DNA of 64,000 bases, taken from NCBI RefSeq assembly GCF_949628215.1, contig NC_134277.1:89951963-90015962 (forward strand), given 5' to 3'. The notes under the pieces were generated by a model, which made no database searches, had not been told where the DNA came from, and saw only the letters and a program-made list of their open reading frames with translations. The position numbers were made by a program, and so were the translations under genes. This stretch comes from Phalacrocorax aristotelis (Eukaryota > Chordata > Aves > Suliformes > Phalacrocoracidae). Numbering within the stretch: position 1 is the first letter of the stretch; each line of letters starts with the position of its first letter. Of the stretch, positions 52,601 to 59,066 are shown piece by piece.

Positions 52601-53533
52601 TTATAAACTTCTCACATTTTCAAGTGCATGGAAAAAAAATTCTTTTAGGTGTTATTTTCTGTTCGACTGATATGAAATACCAGGCTATCAAGTTTTGATT
52701 GGTTGGTTTTTTAAATGTTTTTGTTTGAGAACATACAGTTGAAAATACTTTGTGAAAGCAATTACAGCCCGTATTGCTTTTAGTTACAGACAGACACTAA
52801 CAGTTTTCAGATCCTTACCCTTGCATAACAGCAAATAATAAAAACCCACTTCCTTGCTCCAGCCAAGCTTTTTATTTCTTTCTAGAATGTAACTTGAATG
52901 TACCCAGTGTGAACTGGAGTGCATATGCTAAGTAACTCAAGACCCCACAAAAGTTCAGGGTCATGCTGGAGCCCACAGTTAACAGAACACAGGACCTCAG
53001 TGCAACACAAAAACACAGGAAAAAAAAGCGTCATTTCTAACCACAGGAGAGCTGACCGGTAAATACAGACTTCATTCACTACTGCATACATAAATATTTT
53101 CCAAGAAGTCACTGCACTGTTGTTAGAAGGGAGACCAAAGATATATTCATTTACTGTTCTAATAAGAAAAATCACAAGAAAGATGTACCTTTGGCAGAAG
53201 GCTATTAAGTGTCTGTGAGTATTGGTCCAAATTACTGATTCACAGGAAACAAAAATTTAAAACCAGATGGTTATTTTAGGTGGGTGCATGTGCTCAGCCA
53301 TCATGATTATTAACAGCCACCATTCAAGCACATGAAGAAAAATGCAGCTCTTAAATACCTATTTTTCAGAACAGCATGGAGTATCTCACCTTGTCCATTT
53401 CACTTATACAGTGCATATCAGCTTCAAGTCCATGGGCCCCTGCTTGCTGACATATTTCCTCAGCTATGGCTTTTGCCTGCCCCTTTTGTGTAGCATAGAG
53501 GAGCAAAAATCTCCTTTTTAAATCACAGCACAT
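25519..53533 (-). CDS. MTRR: Methionine synthase reductase, complete coding region in 14 coding exons
   Basis: Diflavin reductase that restores methionine synthase (MTR) activity by reducing inactive cob(II)alamin, with electrons passing NADPH-FAD-FMN; it acts mainly in the cytosol. Joined minus-strand exons: 53533-53390, 49211-49058, 46998-46881, 46202-45836, 41540-41418, 39761-39608, 35978-35890, 34225-34045, 32208-32166, 31718-31529, 29242-29124, 27551-27459, 27372-27193, 25663-25519. The lengths sum to 2,100 nt, giving 699 residues (the human protein is 698) with every junction in phase. Domains: FMN flavodoxin about 7-150 ([32 protein letters not shown]), variable linker about 150-265, FAD domain about 270-525 (RSYSVSSS at 452-459), NADPH domain about 535-699 (GPGTG at 546-550, FFGCR at 579-583, YICGD) and the C-terminal W698 expected to stack on FAD. 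All introns are GT-AG except one GC-AG. The 5' non-coding exon was not resolved. Identification rests on motif and exon-by-exon similarity recalled from the vertebrate family. Confidence 0.97.
26032..26620 (-). mobile_element. ERV solo LTR in the last MTRR intron
   Basis: 589 bp of the same family as the 19.1-kb copy, in the same orientation as MTRR. Ends tatcgtggttcagcccc and aaaccatgaca; flanks TTAAT (26027-26031) and TTAAA (26621-26625) are a near-identical 5-bp target duplication. Internally there is a (TAA/TTA)n-rich expansion at about 26155-26222. The R-region ATTAAA of the family is ATTGAA here (26153-26158 on plus reads ttcaat). Confidence 0.85.
26155..26250. repeat. AT-rich trinucleotide-like tract inside LTR
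   Basis: Degenerate ataataatgataattattatt repeats followed by an A/G-rich run ending in A14. It forms the variable region of the LTR. Confidence 0.7.
27193..27372 (-). CDS. MTRR: MTRR coding exon 13 (NADPH domain)
   Basis: 180 bp between acceptor tttcag|AGATGA and donor TGTGG|GTGAGT, phase 2 in and phase 2 out. It encodes [31 protein letters not shown] and YFYICG, the NADPH-domain strand whose Cys-Gly is completed by the final exon. Confidence 0.95.
27373..27458 (-). other. MTRR: MTRR 86-bp GC-AG intron
   Basis: The intron starts GCAAGT (after exon ...TTCAA) and ends with a pyrimidine-rich tttcag. Apart from the T-to-C change at position +2, the donor matches U1 snRNA well. At 86 bp it is the shortest intron of the gene; the others run 447-4,295 bp. 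If retained, translation would meet an in-frame TGA after about a dozen codons. Confidence 0.88.
27459..27551 (-). CDS. MTRR: MTRR coding exon 12 (FFGCRH), followed by a GC donor
   Basis: 93 bp from acceptor gtttag|GCAAAA to a predicted GC donor, AA|GCAAGT, phase 2 in and phase 2 out. It encodes [16 protein letters not shown]; the FGCRxxxxDY element binds the NADPH phosphate. Using the only nearby GT (one codon later) would frameshift the next exon, whereas the GC donor restores DYLFKDELR, the same length as the family. Confidence 0.92.
27552..29123 (-). other. MTRR: MTRR intron (coding exons 11-12)
   Basis: AT-rich intron containing the 21-bp duplication; no mobile element recognised. Confidence 0.6.
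28681..28722. repeat. Perfect 21-bp tandem duplication
   Basis: ggcttgtaatatagatgcca plus c occurs twice head-to-tail (28681-28701 and 28702-28722) with no mismatch, inside an MTRR intron. Confidence 0.95.
29124..29242 (-). CDS. MTRR: MTRR coding exon 11 (NADPH GPGTG motif)
   Basis: 119 bp between acceptor ttctag|ATATCT and donor CATAG|GTATGT, phase 0 in and phase 2 out. It encodes [19 protein letters not shown] followed by [10 protein letters not shown], the glycine-rich start of the NADPH-binding fold. Confidence 0.96.
29243..31528 (-). other. MTRR: MTRR intron (coding exons 10-11)
   Basis: Contains A/C low-complexity tracts at 29434-29490 and 30931-30980 and a short direct repeat (tggaggaaaac twice, about 29512-29536). 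Otherwise unremarkable. Confidence 0.6.
31529..31718 (-). CDS. MTRR: MTRR coding exon 10 (FAD domain, GVCTGWL)
   Basis: 190 bp between acceptor ttgcag|TTCAAA and donor GAAAAG|GTATGA, phase 2 in and phase 0 out. It completes the FAD SSS motif, then encodes [11 protein letters not shown] and [12 protein letters not shown] (FAD pyrophosphate-binding G-C-T-G-W region), ending in a Ser-rich loop. Confidence 0.95.
32166..32208 (-). CDS. MTRR: MTRR coding exon 9, 43-bp microexon-like (FAD RxYSxSS)
   Basis: Only 43 bp between acceptor tttcag|AACATC and donor TCAAG|GTAATG, phase 1 in and phase 2 out. It encodes [13 protein letters not shown]. With the next exon it builds the FAD-binding RxYSxSS motif, with Arg452 and Tyr454 in this exon. 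Its small size makes it easy for gene finders to miss. Confidence 0.93.
32209..34044 (-). other. MTRR: MTRR intron (coding exons 8-9)
   Basis: AT-rich; an A/C tract at about 32231-32270 lies close to the 43-bp exon. No recognised repeat family. Confidence 0.55.
34045..34225 (-). CDS. MTRR: MTRR coding exon 8 (connecting domain helices)
   Basis: 181 bp between acceptor ctgcag|GCTTTT and donor ATTG|GTAAGT, phase 0 in and phase 1 out. It encodes [36 protein letters not shown] and [15 protein letters not shown], all expected from this part of the FAD/connecting domain. Confidence 0.96.
34226..35889 (-). other. MTRR: MTRR intron (coding exons 7-8)
   Basis: AT-rich, with a T-rich run at about 34395-34432. 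Nothing else recognised. Confidence 0.55.
35890..35978 (-). CDS. MTRR: MTRR coding exon 7 (connecting domain)
   Basis: 89 bp between acceptor aactag|GAGCAA and donor AAAAAG|GTATTT, phase 1 in and phase 0 out. It encodes THPQHIPE then [13 protein letters not shown], a segment strongly conserved in vertebrate MTRR. Confidence 0.94.
36474..36557. repeat. AT-rich imperfect microsatellite
   Basis: tatatgcattt and tatttattatat units repeated imperfectly over about 84 bp. Confidence 0.8.
37560..37660 (+). repeat. Possible ancient MIR-type SINE fragment
   Basis: gatttgctctgggtcaccca, gagacccaagagcagaaca and ttctctgtgctgcaatacaa line up loosely with the MIR/CORE-SINE 3' region (ggtcacacag...agcagag...). 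Divergence is high; the call is tentative. Confidence 0.3.
39608..39761 (-). CDS. MTRR: MTRR coding exon 6 (YQPGD motif)
   Basis: 154 bp between acceptor acag|GGTACA and donor AAAG|GTATGG, phase 0 in and phase 1 out. It contains [15 protein letters not shown], the conserved YxPGD element of ferredoxin-reductase-like FAD domains, then [10 protein letters not shown] and a Lys-rich end (GTKKK). Confidence 0.94.
41418..41540 (-). CDS. MTRR: MTRR coding exon 5 (start of FAD module)
   Basis: 123 bp, 41 codons, phase 0 at both ends. Acceptor tttcag|AATCC and donor GCA|GTAAGT. It encodes [20 protein letters not shown] and LLLELDIA, matching the family segment where the FAD/connecting domain begins. 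Confidence 0.93.
42350..42372. repeat. A-rich run
   Basis: About 22 nearly pure A bases (one G). No retroposed gene was recognised upstream of it. Confidence 0.6.
42829..43790 (-). mobile_element. 5'-truncated CR1 LINE in MTRR intron
   Basis: Minus orientation, same sense as MTRR. It begins at the 3' tail (aatcatagaacagtttcagt) and extends through CR1 ORF2 C-terminal sequence. Minus-strand frames keep [60 protein letters not shown] and [10 protein letters not shown] but are split by frameshifts. It is more decayed than the 13-kb copy. Confidence 0.92.
42909..43688 (-). pseudogene. Broken CR1 ORF2 remnant
   Basis: Two overlapping-phase segments (43688-43248 and 43202-42909) encode successive parts of the CR1 ORF2 C-terminus, so at least one frameshift separates them. 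The reverse transcriptase core is absent. Confidence 0.85.
44270..44592 (+). repeat. CR1 LINE 3'-end fragment, opposite to MTRR
   Basis: Plus-orientation CR1: gggaaatttttcacactgag, accattggaataatctcccc, ggttggactagatgatcccc and a tail modified to repeated gattctgtgtgt units. Confidence 0.9.
44696..45240. other. GC-richer unassigned block in MTRR intron
   Basis: About 540 bp of CCTG/CAGCC-rich DNA with one chance 115-codon plus-strand frame lacking recognisable domains. The texture resembles degraded avian LTR or ERV sequence; no family assigned. Confidence 0.3.
45836..46202 (-). CDS. MTRR: MTRR coding exon 4 (end of FMN domain plus linker)
   Basis: 367 bp, the largest coding exon, between acceptor ccccag|TTTGG and donor GAG|GTAAGG. 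It begins [13 protein letters not shown] (last flavodoxin helix), then a Ser/Glu/Lys-rich, poorly conserved hinge of about 90 residues, then [14 protein letters not shown], which opens the reductase module. An open stretch continuing upstream of the acceptor (reading MFFPSLPS) is intronic. Confidence 0.94.
46203..46880 (-). other. MTRR: MTRR intron (coding exons 3-4)
   Basis: 678 bp with a short (TA)n run near 46316-46329 and an A/C tract near 46780-46805. Nothing else recognised. Confidence 0.6.
46881..46998 (-). CDS. MTRR: MTRR coding exon 3 (flavodoxin GLGDSEY loop)
   Basis: 118 bp between acceptor gctag|GTCTGG and donor TAGG|GTAAGAG, phase 1 in and phase 2 out. It carries [15 protein letters not shown] (FMN-binding 90s loop equivalent) and [22 protein letters not shown].. 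split at the junction. Confidence 0.95.
46999..49057 (-). other. MTRR: MTRR intron (coding exons 2-3)
   Basis: A GT-rich tract (47483-47502) and a T20 run (48031-48050). No mobile elements recognised. Confidence 0.55.
49058..49211 (-). CDS. MTRR: MTRR coding exon 2 (flavodoxin STTGTG loop)
   Basis: 154 bp between acceptor acag|TATAAC and donor TTAG|GTGATT, phase 0 in and phase 1 out. It encodes the FMN-contacting motif [12 protein letters not shown] and [11 protein letters not shown] purine-rich pair follows the donor, so the splice site is weaker than its neighbours, but the next exon completes GLGDSEY exactly. Confidence 0.95.
49398..49530 (+). repeat. CR1 LINE 3'-tail fragment
   Basis: ggctggagttttcaagacca, then aggaacctgctttgatctca and cttccaacctgaattatcct, a decayed plus-orientation CR1 end, opposite to MTRR. 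Confidence 0.75.
50247..50605 (-). repeat. CR1 LINE 3'-end fragment, same sense as MTRR
   Basis: Antisense CR1 order: cacagaatcagacaccttgt, gacctctggaggtcacctag, tgggcagcctcttccaacaa, gtcactccttagcctccttt. Decayed. Confidence 0.8.
50606..53389 (-). other. MTRR: MTRR intron (coding exons 1-2), remainder
   Basis: AT-rich intronic DNA without recognised repeats or coding sequence. Confidence 0.55.
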
Positions 53534-53568
53534 TTCCCAAAACAGGGCACTTTTTGTTTTTTAAGACA
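53390..53568 (-). CDS. MTRR: MTRR coding exon 1 (start codon, FMN-binding loop)
   Basis: The exon runs from an acceptor (ctgcag) before 53568 to donor AAG|GTGAG after 53390. Translation starts at ATG 53533-53531 and gives 48 codons ending ISEMDK. The first flavodoxin strand and phosphate loop ([16 protein letters not shown]) follow five extra residues, because the usual vertebrate Met before RRF is Lys here. An in-frame TAA lies inside the exon 27 nt upstream of the ATG, which fixes the start within this exon and blocks an N-terminal extension from upstream exons. Confidence 0.95.
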
Positions 53569-54850
53569 CTGCAGGGGAAAAAGAAGAAAAAAAGTGAATT
53601 TATGGCATGCAGAACAGCAAGATTTTGCTTTCCTTATCAGATTAAAAGTAGATACTTTAAAGGATAGCAGTATTGGTGTTTAACTTGGAAATGAGGCATC
53701 TACTCTGAAGAGAAGCCATTTCTCACAACCAAGCTTTGTAGGCCAGGTTGCAAAGGACTCATGGCATTGGTCATATGTGCTGTACTGTCTTGATGTTGCG
53801 GTAATATTGCAGCCTCCCCAGTATCAAGAAACTAGTTTGTAAACATTACTATAGAGAAACTAGTTTCATCAAAAGATTTACTTTTTAATTATGTAAGTTA
53901 TATTTTCCACTTTAAGTCAATGACTGCTTTGGTCACTTTCCTGAGATGTATTTGAAAACAAAACAAAACATAGACCTGATGAAGTCAAACTACAATGGCT
54001 GAGGGAAAAAAAAATTCTGTTTCCCCTTTTCTGAAATCAGTATTTTTGCCTGAATGCCTTTATGCTTTACTGTTCACTCTGTTTGTATTTTAGAACATGA
54101 ACATTGGTTTTCATTTCATCTTTCAAAAAGGAGCCTCTTACACAACCGCAACTACAGAATTGACTGGTTAGGGCTTTTTCTCCTACAAATAAGCAACCAT
54201 CTTTGCGAAATCTGCTGTAGTGTACAAGCAGTAGGATGAATGAGATGCATATCCTATTCACCTGTCCCATGAAAGTTTGAATGCAAGAAGTTTTCTTTCA
54301 TGATTTTGACACCGACAGAACACAACAGATGTAAGGACAACTTCAAGAAGCAGTGAATAGAAGAGACAAGCAGAATGTCTCTTGTGCGTATACTACAAAT
54401 TAATCTTCTGTCAATATTTTGTAGCTGCTATGGAGCTGCACTAGAACTCAAATACCTAGAATTACAGCCTGAGTAATTTTCAGGTCCCAACCTAAGTTTT
54501 TTTTCAGGTGCCTGGGCTCACTTTGCTGTATTTCACCTCTTGCTTCCACATAGATTCAACTACACAAAGCATTCAGTGCCCTAGCCACACACTGATTTAT
54601 GGAAACCTGTGGCTAAGTAATTTGAGGCATATCTTTTCCTGTTTCTCTCAAGGAAAAACAAACATAGCTCAACCGCATAAGAAGAATACTGCATTCTATT
54701 TATATGGCTTGATATTTCTCCCTTGAGTATTGTGGGAGGTTTCTTCTATTAGAATTATTTTTTAAAGCATACTTGTATATCAAAAGTGGTAAAACTCAGC
54801 AATAGCTTCTTAAGAGTACAGTGCCTATACTATACATGAATTACAGAAAG
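53569..54850 (-). other. MTRR: MTRR 5' intron, nothing recognised
   Basis: Lies between the start-codon exon and the CpG island, so it is inferred to be intronic to the MTRR non-coding first exon. No features. Confidence 0.5.
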
Positions 54851-54859
54851 GGAGGAAGA

Positions 54860-55740
54860 CAATCAGTTTTCCACTGGGACCACACCATAGCACAGAAGCC
54901 TCTATGCACAAAAAGCTGAGGGGTGAGCTGCCAGCACTATAGCCAGGGGATTACCAACAGACTTCAAACAAAAGAGTCAGCCTGGGAAGATGTATAAGAG
55001 AAGCACGAAAGTTTGCAATAGTAGGGGGAGAAGAGAGGGTAACAGGAAGAACAGCAGTCATGATGTAGTCTGACACAGCCAGACGTCCTGTGACCCCTGC
55101 CTAGGCCAGGCAAGGCAGCCTCCCTGTAGGACGCTGTCAGCTGCTTCCACTCCAGAGAGTACAATAAGAATAATGGGCGCAAAAAATAGCTACCCACATC
55201 TTAGGTGCCTGTATGTGAACTTGCGGGGAGCTTTCTCACTGGTGTGTGAACTAGTAGATTGCACAAGAGACACAAAAGTTAGAGGAGCCACACCTCCCGC
55301 TGAAGGCCTGTGCAAACAAGAGAACCCACATGGCCAGAAGAGGGGATGGTGCTTGAGATGCTTCCCTCCTGAGAGAGGGGACTGTGCATGCATGTAGCAG
55401 GGCAAATGCGTGCTTGTGGGAAGGGGGGAGGCCACAATTAGACAATTCCTTGGAATTAGATATAGAAGGCTGTTTAAATATTTGTAGGCATTTATTAACA
55501 ATTTGTAAGTGCCTAGTATCGTATCTGTTGTGCTGTTGATCTTGAATGTATAGTTTAATTAACCGGTTAAAGAGTAGTTAAATTAACTTCCTGCAGGTAA
55601 TTATGTCCTTAATAGATCAATAAACTCCTTTGATCCTGATTCGATCAAAACTACACAAGTTGAGGAGTTTCTCCCTGTGAGAGCACCTTCTCTCTGTCAT
55701 CAACCAGAAGAGCTTCATGCACAAACGATCAACTGATGCC
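54860..55740. other. LTR-like unassigned stretch
   Basis: Promoter-like and poly(A)-like elements in LTR order: a GC-richer first half, TTTAAATA at about 55473, a palindromic AT segment, then AATAAA at about 55620 followed by tcctttgatcctgattcgat and a possible ...ctaca end. No target-site duplication was found, so an LTR identity is only suggested. Confidence 0.3.
55559..55570. promoter_or_regulatory. Perfect 12-bp palindrome with Grainyhead-type core
   Basis: TTAACCGGTTAA; the central AACCGGTT is the known Grainyhead-like family consensus. It sits about 1.4 kb upstream of the FASTKD3 first exon and inside the MTRR 5' region. Confidence 0.5.
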
Positions 55741-56559
55741 TACTAAAAGAAAGGAAAATTAGTTATGCCTACCTGCAGATGAACACAGTCATAAACCAGA
55801 AACACACCTGCACTCAGATGAACATACTGCCCACAGTACTCTTGCTTTGCTGCGCTATAGACTCTTCAAAGACGCCATATTGCTTCCACTTGTGCGATAT
55901 GAATTCCACTGAAATAAAGAGGGGGAAAAAATGGTTATTCTTGACCTTCGAGCTTTCTAGAGAATCCCTTTAACTTTAATAGTATTACCACACCAGCAGC
56001 CTTCAACGAGTTGATGTGTTGGCAGTTGCACATTAGAAAACAAAACAATGTTTAAGCTGGGAAGACAACTCAGAATTTAGTGGCTCAAACCAGGGCTTAA
56101 CATGAAACTAAGGATAAAACTGCAAATTATAGCTCACCTGATCCAGTACTCAGCAAAGTCAAAAAACTAAGAGTCCACAAAATATAAACAGGGCGTCCGT
56201 GAGCTCCGTAAGTCACTGTGCTGTAGGTGCAAACGAGCCACCTAGCTTCACTGGAGCAGATGTGCTGGCCCTAGCAATTGCATAGCTGCACTGTAAGGCC
56301 AGGCTAGCTACTTTACGGCAAAAATGTCAAACCACGTGGTCACGGACAGGATAAAAACGCAAGAAACTTCTCTAGTGGCTTTACACACCTCTGTGCGGCT
56401 TTAAAGCAGATGGTGGGACCGTATCTTCAGAGCCATGAAGCCATTTCCATGCCTTTTTTTCAACCGTTAGTGACTTGCTCAGAATCACTTTCACTCTACG
56501 ACCAAGAAAAATATAAAAAAAGACGAAAACTCCAATGAGACCCGCATGCGAAACCCACC
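55741..56559. other. DNA between LTR-like stretch and CpG island
   Basis: AT-rich, with a minus-strand consensus donor CAG|GTGAGC at about 56143 that could end an alternative MTRR 5' exon. No other feature. Confidence 0.4.
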
Positions 56560-56929
56560 ACGGCCCAGGGCTGACCTTCCGTCCAGAGAAACTCGGCTGG
56601 ACCAACGCGCCCCACGCTGGGAGGGGGGAGGGCCGGCCCTGAGGAGGGGCGGTGATTTTCGGGCGCTGAAGCCATATCAGCACCGAAAGGCCGCCCGTCG
56701 CCTCCCGGCCGGCCCCCGCGCTACCCCGCAGCGCGCCCACCCGCTGCCGGCCCGCGGGGAGGGCCGCCGCGTCCGCTGAAGGACGCGCTTTTGACCGATA
56801 CGTACGGGGGGGGCAAATCCGGCTCCCGAGGCAAAGCGACCCGCCCGCGCACGGCCGCAGCACGCCGGAGCTCCGGCGCCACTGAGAAGGCGGCCGGGCC
56901 GTGACGGGCCGGGGCGGGGAAGGCGGCGG

Positions 56930-56988
56930 CTGGAGGTACCCGCCGGAAGCTCCCGGCAGCCCCGGCGCTGCCCGTCATGGCGGCGGAG
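56930..56988 (+). other. FASTKD3: Predicted FASTKD3 non-coding first exon (3' part) with upstream ATG
   Basis: A strong donor GGAG|GTGAGG ends at 56988 and pairs with the acceptor at 57602/57603, a 614-bp intron. The exon's left edge is unknown; I give an approximate position. ATG at 56977-56979 sits in a good context (G at -3, G at +4) and opens a short upstream ORF after splicing. Transcript evidence is needed to confirm the donor. Confidence 0.5.
56943..56949 (+). promoter_or_regulatory. ETS/GABP-type motif
   Basis: CCGGAAG, a typical ETS-family (GABPA) core common in bidirectional promoters of mitochondrial and metabolic genes. It lies about 30 bp before the presumed first-exon ATG of FASTKD3. 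Function is inferred. Confidence 0.4.
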
Positions 56989-57190
56989 GTGAGGCTGCCC
57001 GCGGGCTCGGAGCTCGTTCCCAGCCAGCAGCGAAGGGAGGAAGAGGACGGAGGGGGAGGCAGCAGTAGGCACCGGGGCAGGAGGGAGGCACCGCGTCCCC
57101 TGCCCGCCCCCCGCCGCTGTCGGCGGAGGGGGGCGTTGGGCTTGGGAGGCGGCGGGGACCGAGCGGCTGCGAGAGGCCGCCTTCGCCCGT

Positions 57191-57222
57191 CCCCCCCCCC
57201 CCCCACCCCCCCCCACCCCCAC
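57191..57222 (-). repeat. Poly-C/poly-G tract in FASTKD3 intron 1
   Basis: The plus strand has runs of 14, 9 and 5 C separated by single A. The minus (FASTKD3 template) strand is therefore an uninterrupted set of G runs capable of G-quadruplex formation, and the plus strand of i-motif formation. Confidence 0.85.
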
Positions 57223-57363
57223 CGGCTTGGCGGCTGCGAGCCCCCCTCGCTCCGCTCCGGCCGCCGGTATCGGCGGTGCGGCTCTGCTGCCCGGCGCCCC
57301 CGGCCCGGGAAGGGAAGCGCCGTCGTGGCCGTCGTGGAGTTCCTGCTTGGGGAAGCGCGTCAG

Positions 57364-57386
57364 CCCCCCCCACCCCCCCCCACCCC
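57364..57386 (-). repeat. Second G-run tract in FASTKD3 intron 1
   Basis: Plus-strand C8-A-C9-A-C4, again giving several G runs on the minus strand, about 145 bp after the first tract. Confidence 0.8.
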
Positions 57387-57602
57387 GTACCCGTACGGAG
57401 ACGGGGCAGCGATGCCTTGCAACCGGTCACGCAGCTCTCGCCGCTCCCGCAAGTTCCTCCTTCTCTGTGCGTTGCCTTGGGCTGGTGGTTGTGGGTGCGG
57501 GGTCATCCCAGTCGTGTCCAGCTGATAAAAGGGTCTTTTTGCTGCATTTTAATGATATTTGATGCTGTTTTCCAAACCGCGTATGTATTTTCCTTCCCCT
57601 AG

Positions 57603-59066
57603 GTATCTGTTGAGAACCTGCTCGATCCAGTATGGCTTTAATTAGCCAAAAAAGTTTCCAATTCTATTCATCCAGCACGCCAGTGAGCAGGTCCATTTTG
57701 ATGACCCTAAGCAAAAGGTTGAGCTTTATAAGTGGGCAGCAAAAGCCCCAAAACTATAGTTCTGTAGCCATGAGGATGCTGTGTTTCAAAGATAAATCTC
57801 AGTATATGTTTTGTAGAAAAAACCACGTACAACTGCGGATACAGTCTCTTTCTGTTAATGAAACTGTGCATCTTTGTGGAGATACTGGGAAAAGGCCGAA
57901 GGCTGATAACGAGTGGATGGATGAACAACTGTTTTTCAAGAAGTTGAACAGCCTTTGTACATCGGAAGAGATTTTTTACTTTCTTAGCTCTCTGGAAGTC
58001 ATGTCTGATACTATGGCATCAGGAGCCTTGCAGAGGATTTGTGAAGTTGAGGTGGATGACAACGGTCTGAAGAACCCTGAAGGAGTGTTAGAGAATGAAG
58101 TTTTCAGGGCCTTGTGCTTCCAGTTTGAATTTGAATCCTCAAAGCTGTCAAACACTGGGCTGCTGAACGCGTTGCAGGCTTTGATAAAACTACGTGTAGA
58201 TCCCCAGAGTACGCTGATGACAAGCTTGCTTTCAGAAGGTGAGGAACGGCTTCATAGAGGGCAGTTGACTCTGAAAAATGTGTGTGCTCTTGGGGAGAGT
58301 TTGCTTGAGTTGGAAGGCCCAAGCTGTGCGACGCTGGAACAAATCGTGAACCACATGCAAGAAAAAGACATTGAGAAGTGGAGTCCTAGGGAAATGGCGA
58401 TGGTTTATAAGATGCTGCAGGTGACTGTCAGGGAAGGGGAACAATACCAAGACTTGATAAACAGAATGAACAGTGTCACTTTAACCCTAGTTTCCCAGCT
58501 AAGCCCAAAGTTCACAAGCATAATACTGAATTCACTGGTGGCTCTTCATCAGACTCGGGCAGTTCCCTTAGTGACAGCACTGTGCAAGCACTCTGTGAAG
58601 CATATTCCATATTTCACAGGTGATGAACTGGTAAATGTACTGGAAGCCTTCCTATACTTTGGACATCGTGAACAACTTTTTACAGAGGCACTGGAGACAC
58701 ATGTTCCCAAGTCCGTCTTTACCATGCATCCTCAAACAGTCAGCAAAGTCATGCAGTATTGCTGCCGAAAGACGATCCTTTCTAAGCCCATCTTTGATGC
58801 AGTGGCAGAAGGTTTCATTTCTGATGCTGACAGATTTACCACTGACCAGATTGCTGAGTATATTATACCATTTGGGACTCTTAACTATCTCCCTCCAAGT
58901 GCTTCTCCCTTGTTTAGGAAGCTTGAAACCATACTGCATACTCGCTTTAATCACTTTCAGCCTCGCACTTTGCTGAACCTGCTGCACTCATGTGTCCTTA
59001 TTCAACGTTATCCTGTAAATTTTCTGCCAAGAATATTTAGTCCCTATTTTCTGCAGCAGCTTCAAG
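57603..59066 (+). CDS. FASTKD3: FASTKD3 exon 2 (478 codons, start codon)
   Basis: Acceptor ttcccctag|GTATCT, ATG at 57632 and donor TTCAAG|GTAAGG after 59066 (phase 1 out). It holds about 70 percent of the protein, as is typical of FASTKD genes, where one big exon contains the start. Reading through the donor adds about 30 unrelated residues before a stop at 59159-59161, so a retained-intron product would lack FAST_2 and RAP. Confidence 0.96.

Larger units (their letters stand above)
56560..57490. promoter_or_regulatory. CpG-island bidirectional promoter between MTRR and FASTKD3
   Basis: About 900 bp of very GC-rich, CpG-dense DNA in an otherwise AT-rich window, lying between the 5' ends of the divergent MTRR (minus) and FASTKD3 (plus). 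No TATA box is apparent. Visible elements include GC boxes (ggggcggtg near 56645, ggggcgggg near 56911), an ETS/GABP-like CCGGAAG at 56943-56949 and a YY1-like ATGGCGGC at 56977-56984. Head-to-head MTRR/FASTKD3 is also the mammalian arrangement (established knowledge). Exact start sites and the MTRR non-coding first exon cannot be placed from sequence alone; minus-strand donors at about 56570 (GGAAG|GTCAGC) and 56143 (CAG|GTGAGC) are candidates. Confidence 0.85.

Noticed and set aside
56677-57562. Several long open frames (about 110-182 codons) on both strands in the CpG island
   Set aside because: They arise from GC-rich, stop-poor sequence, consist of low-complexity Gly/Ala/Arg/Pro, overlap in many phases and show no family motifs.
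58652-58987. 111-codon minus-strand frame opposite FASTKD3
   Set aside because: Shadow of the clearly coding plus-strand exon.
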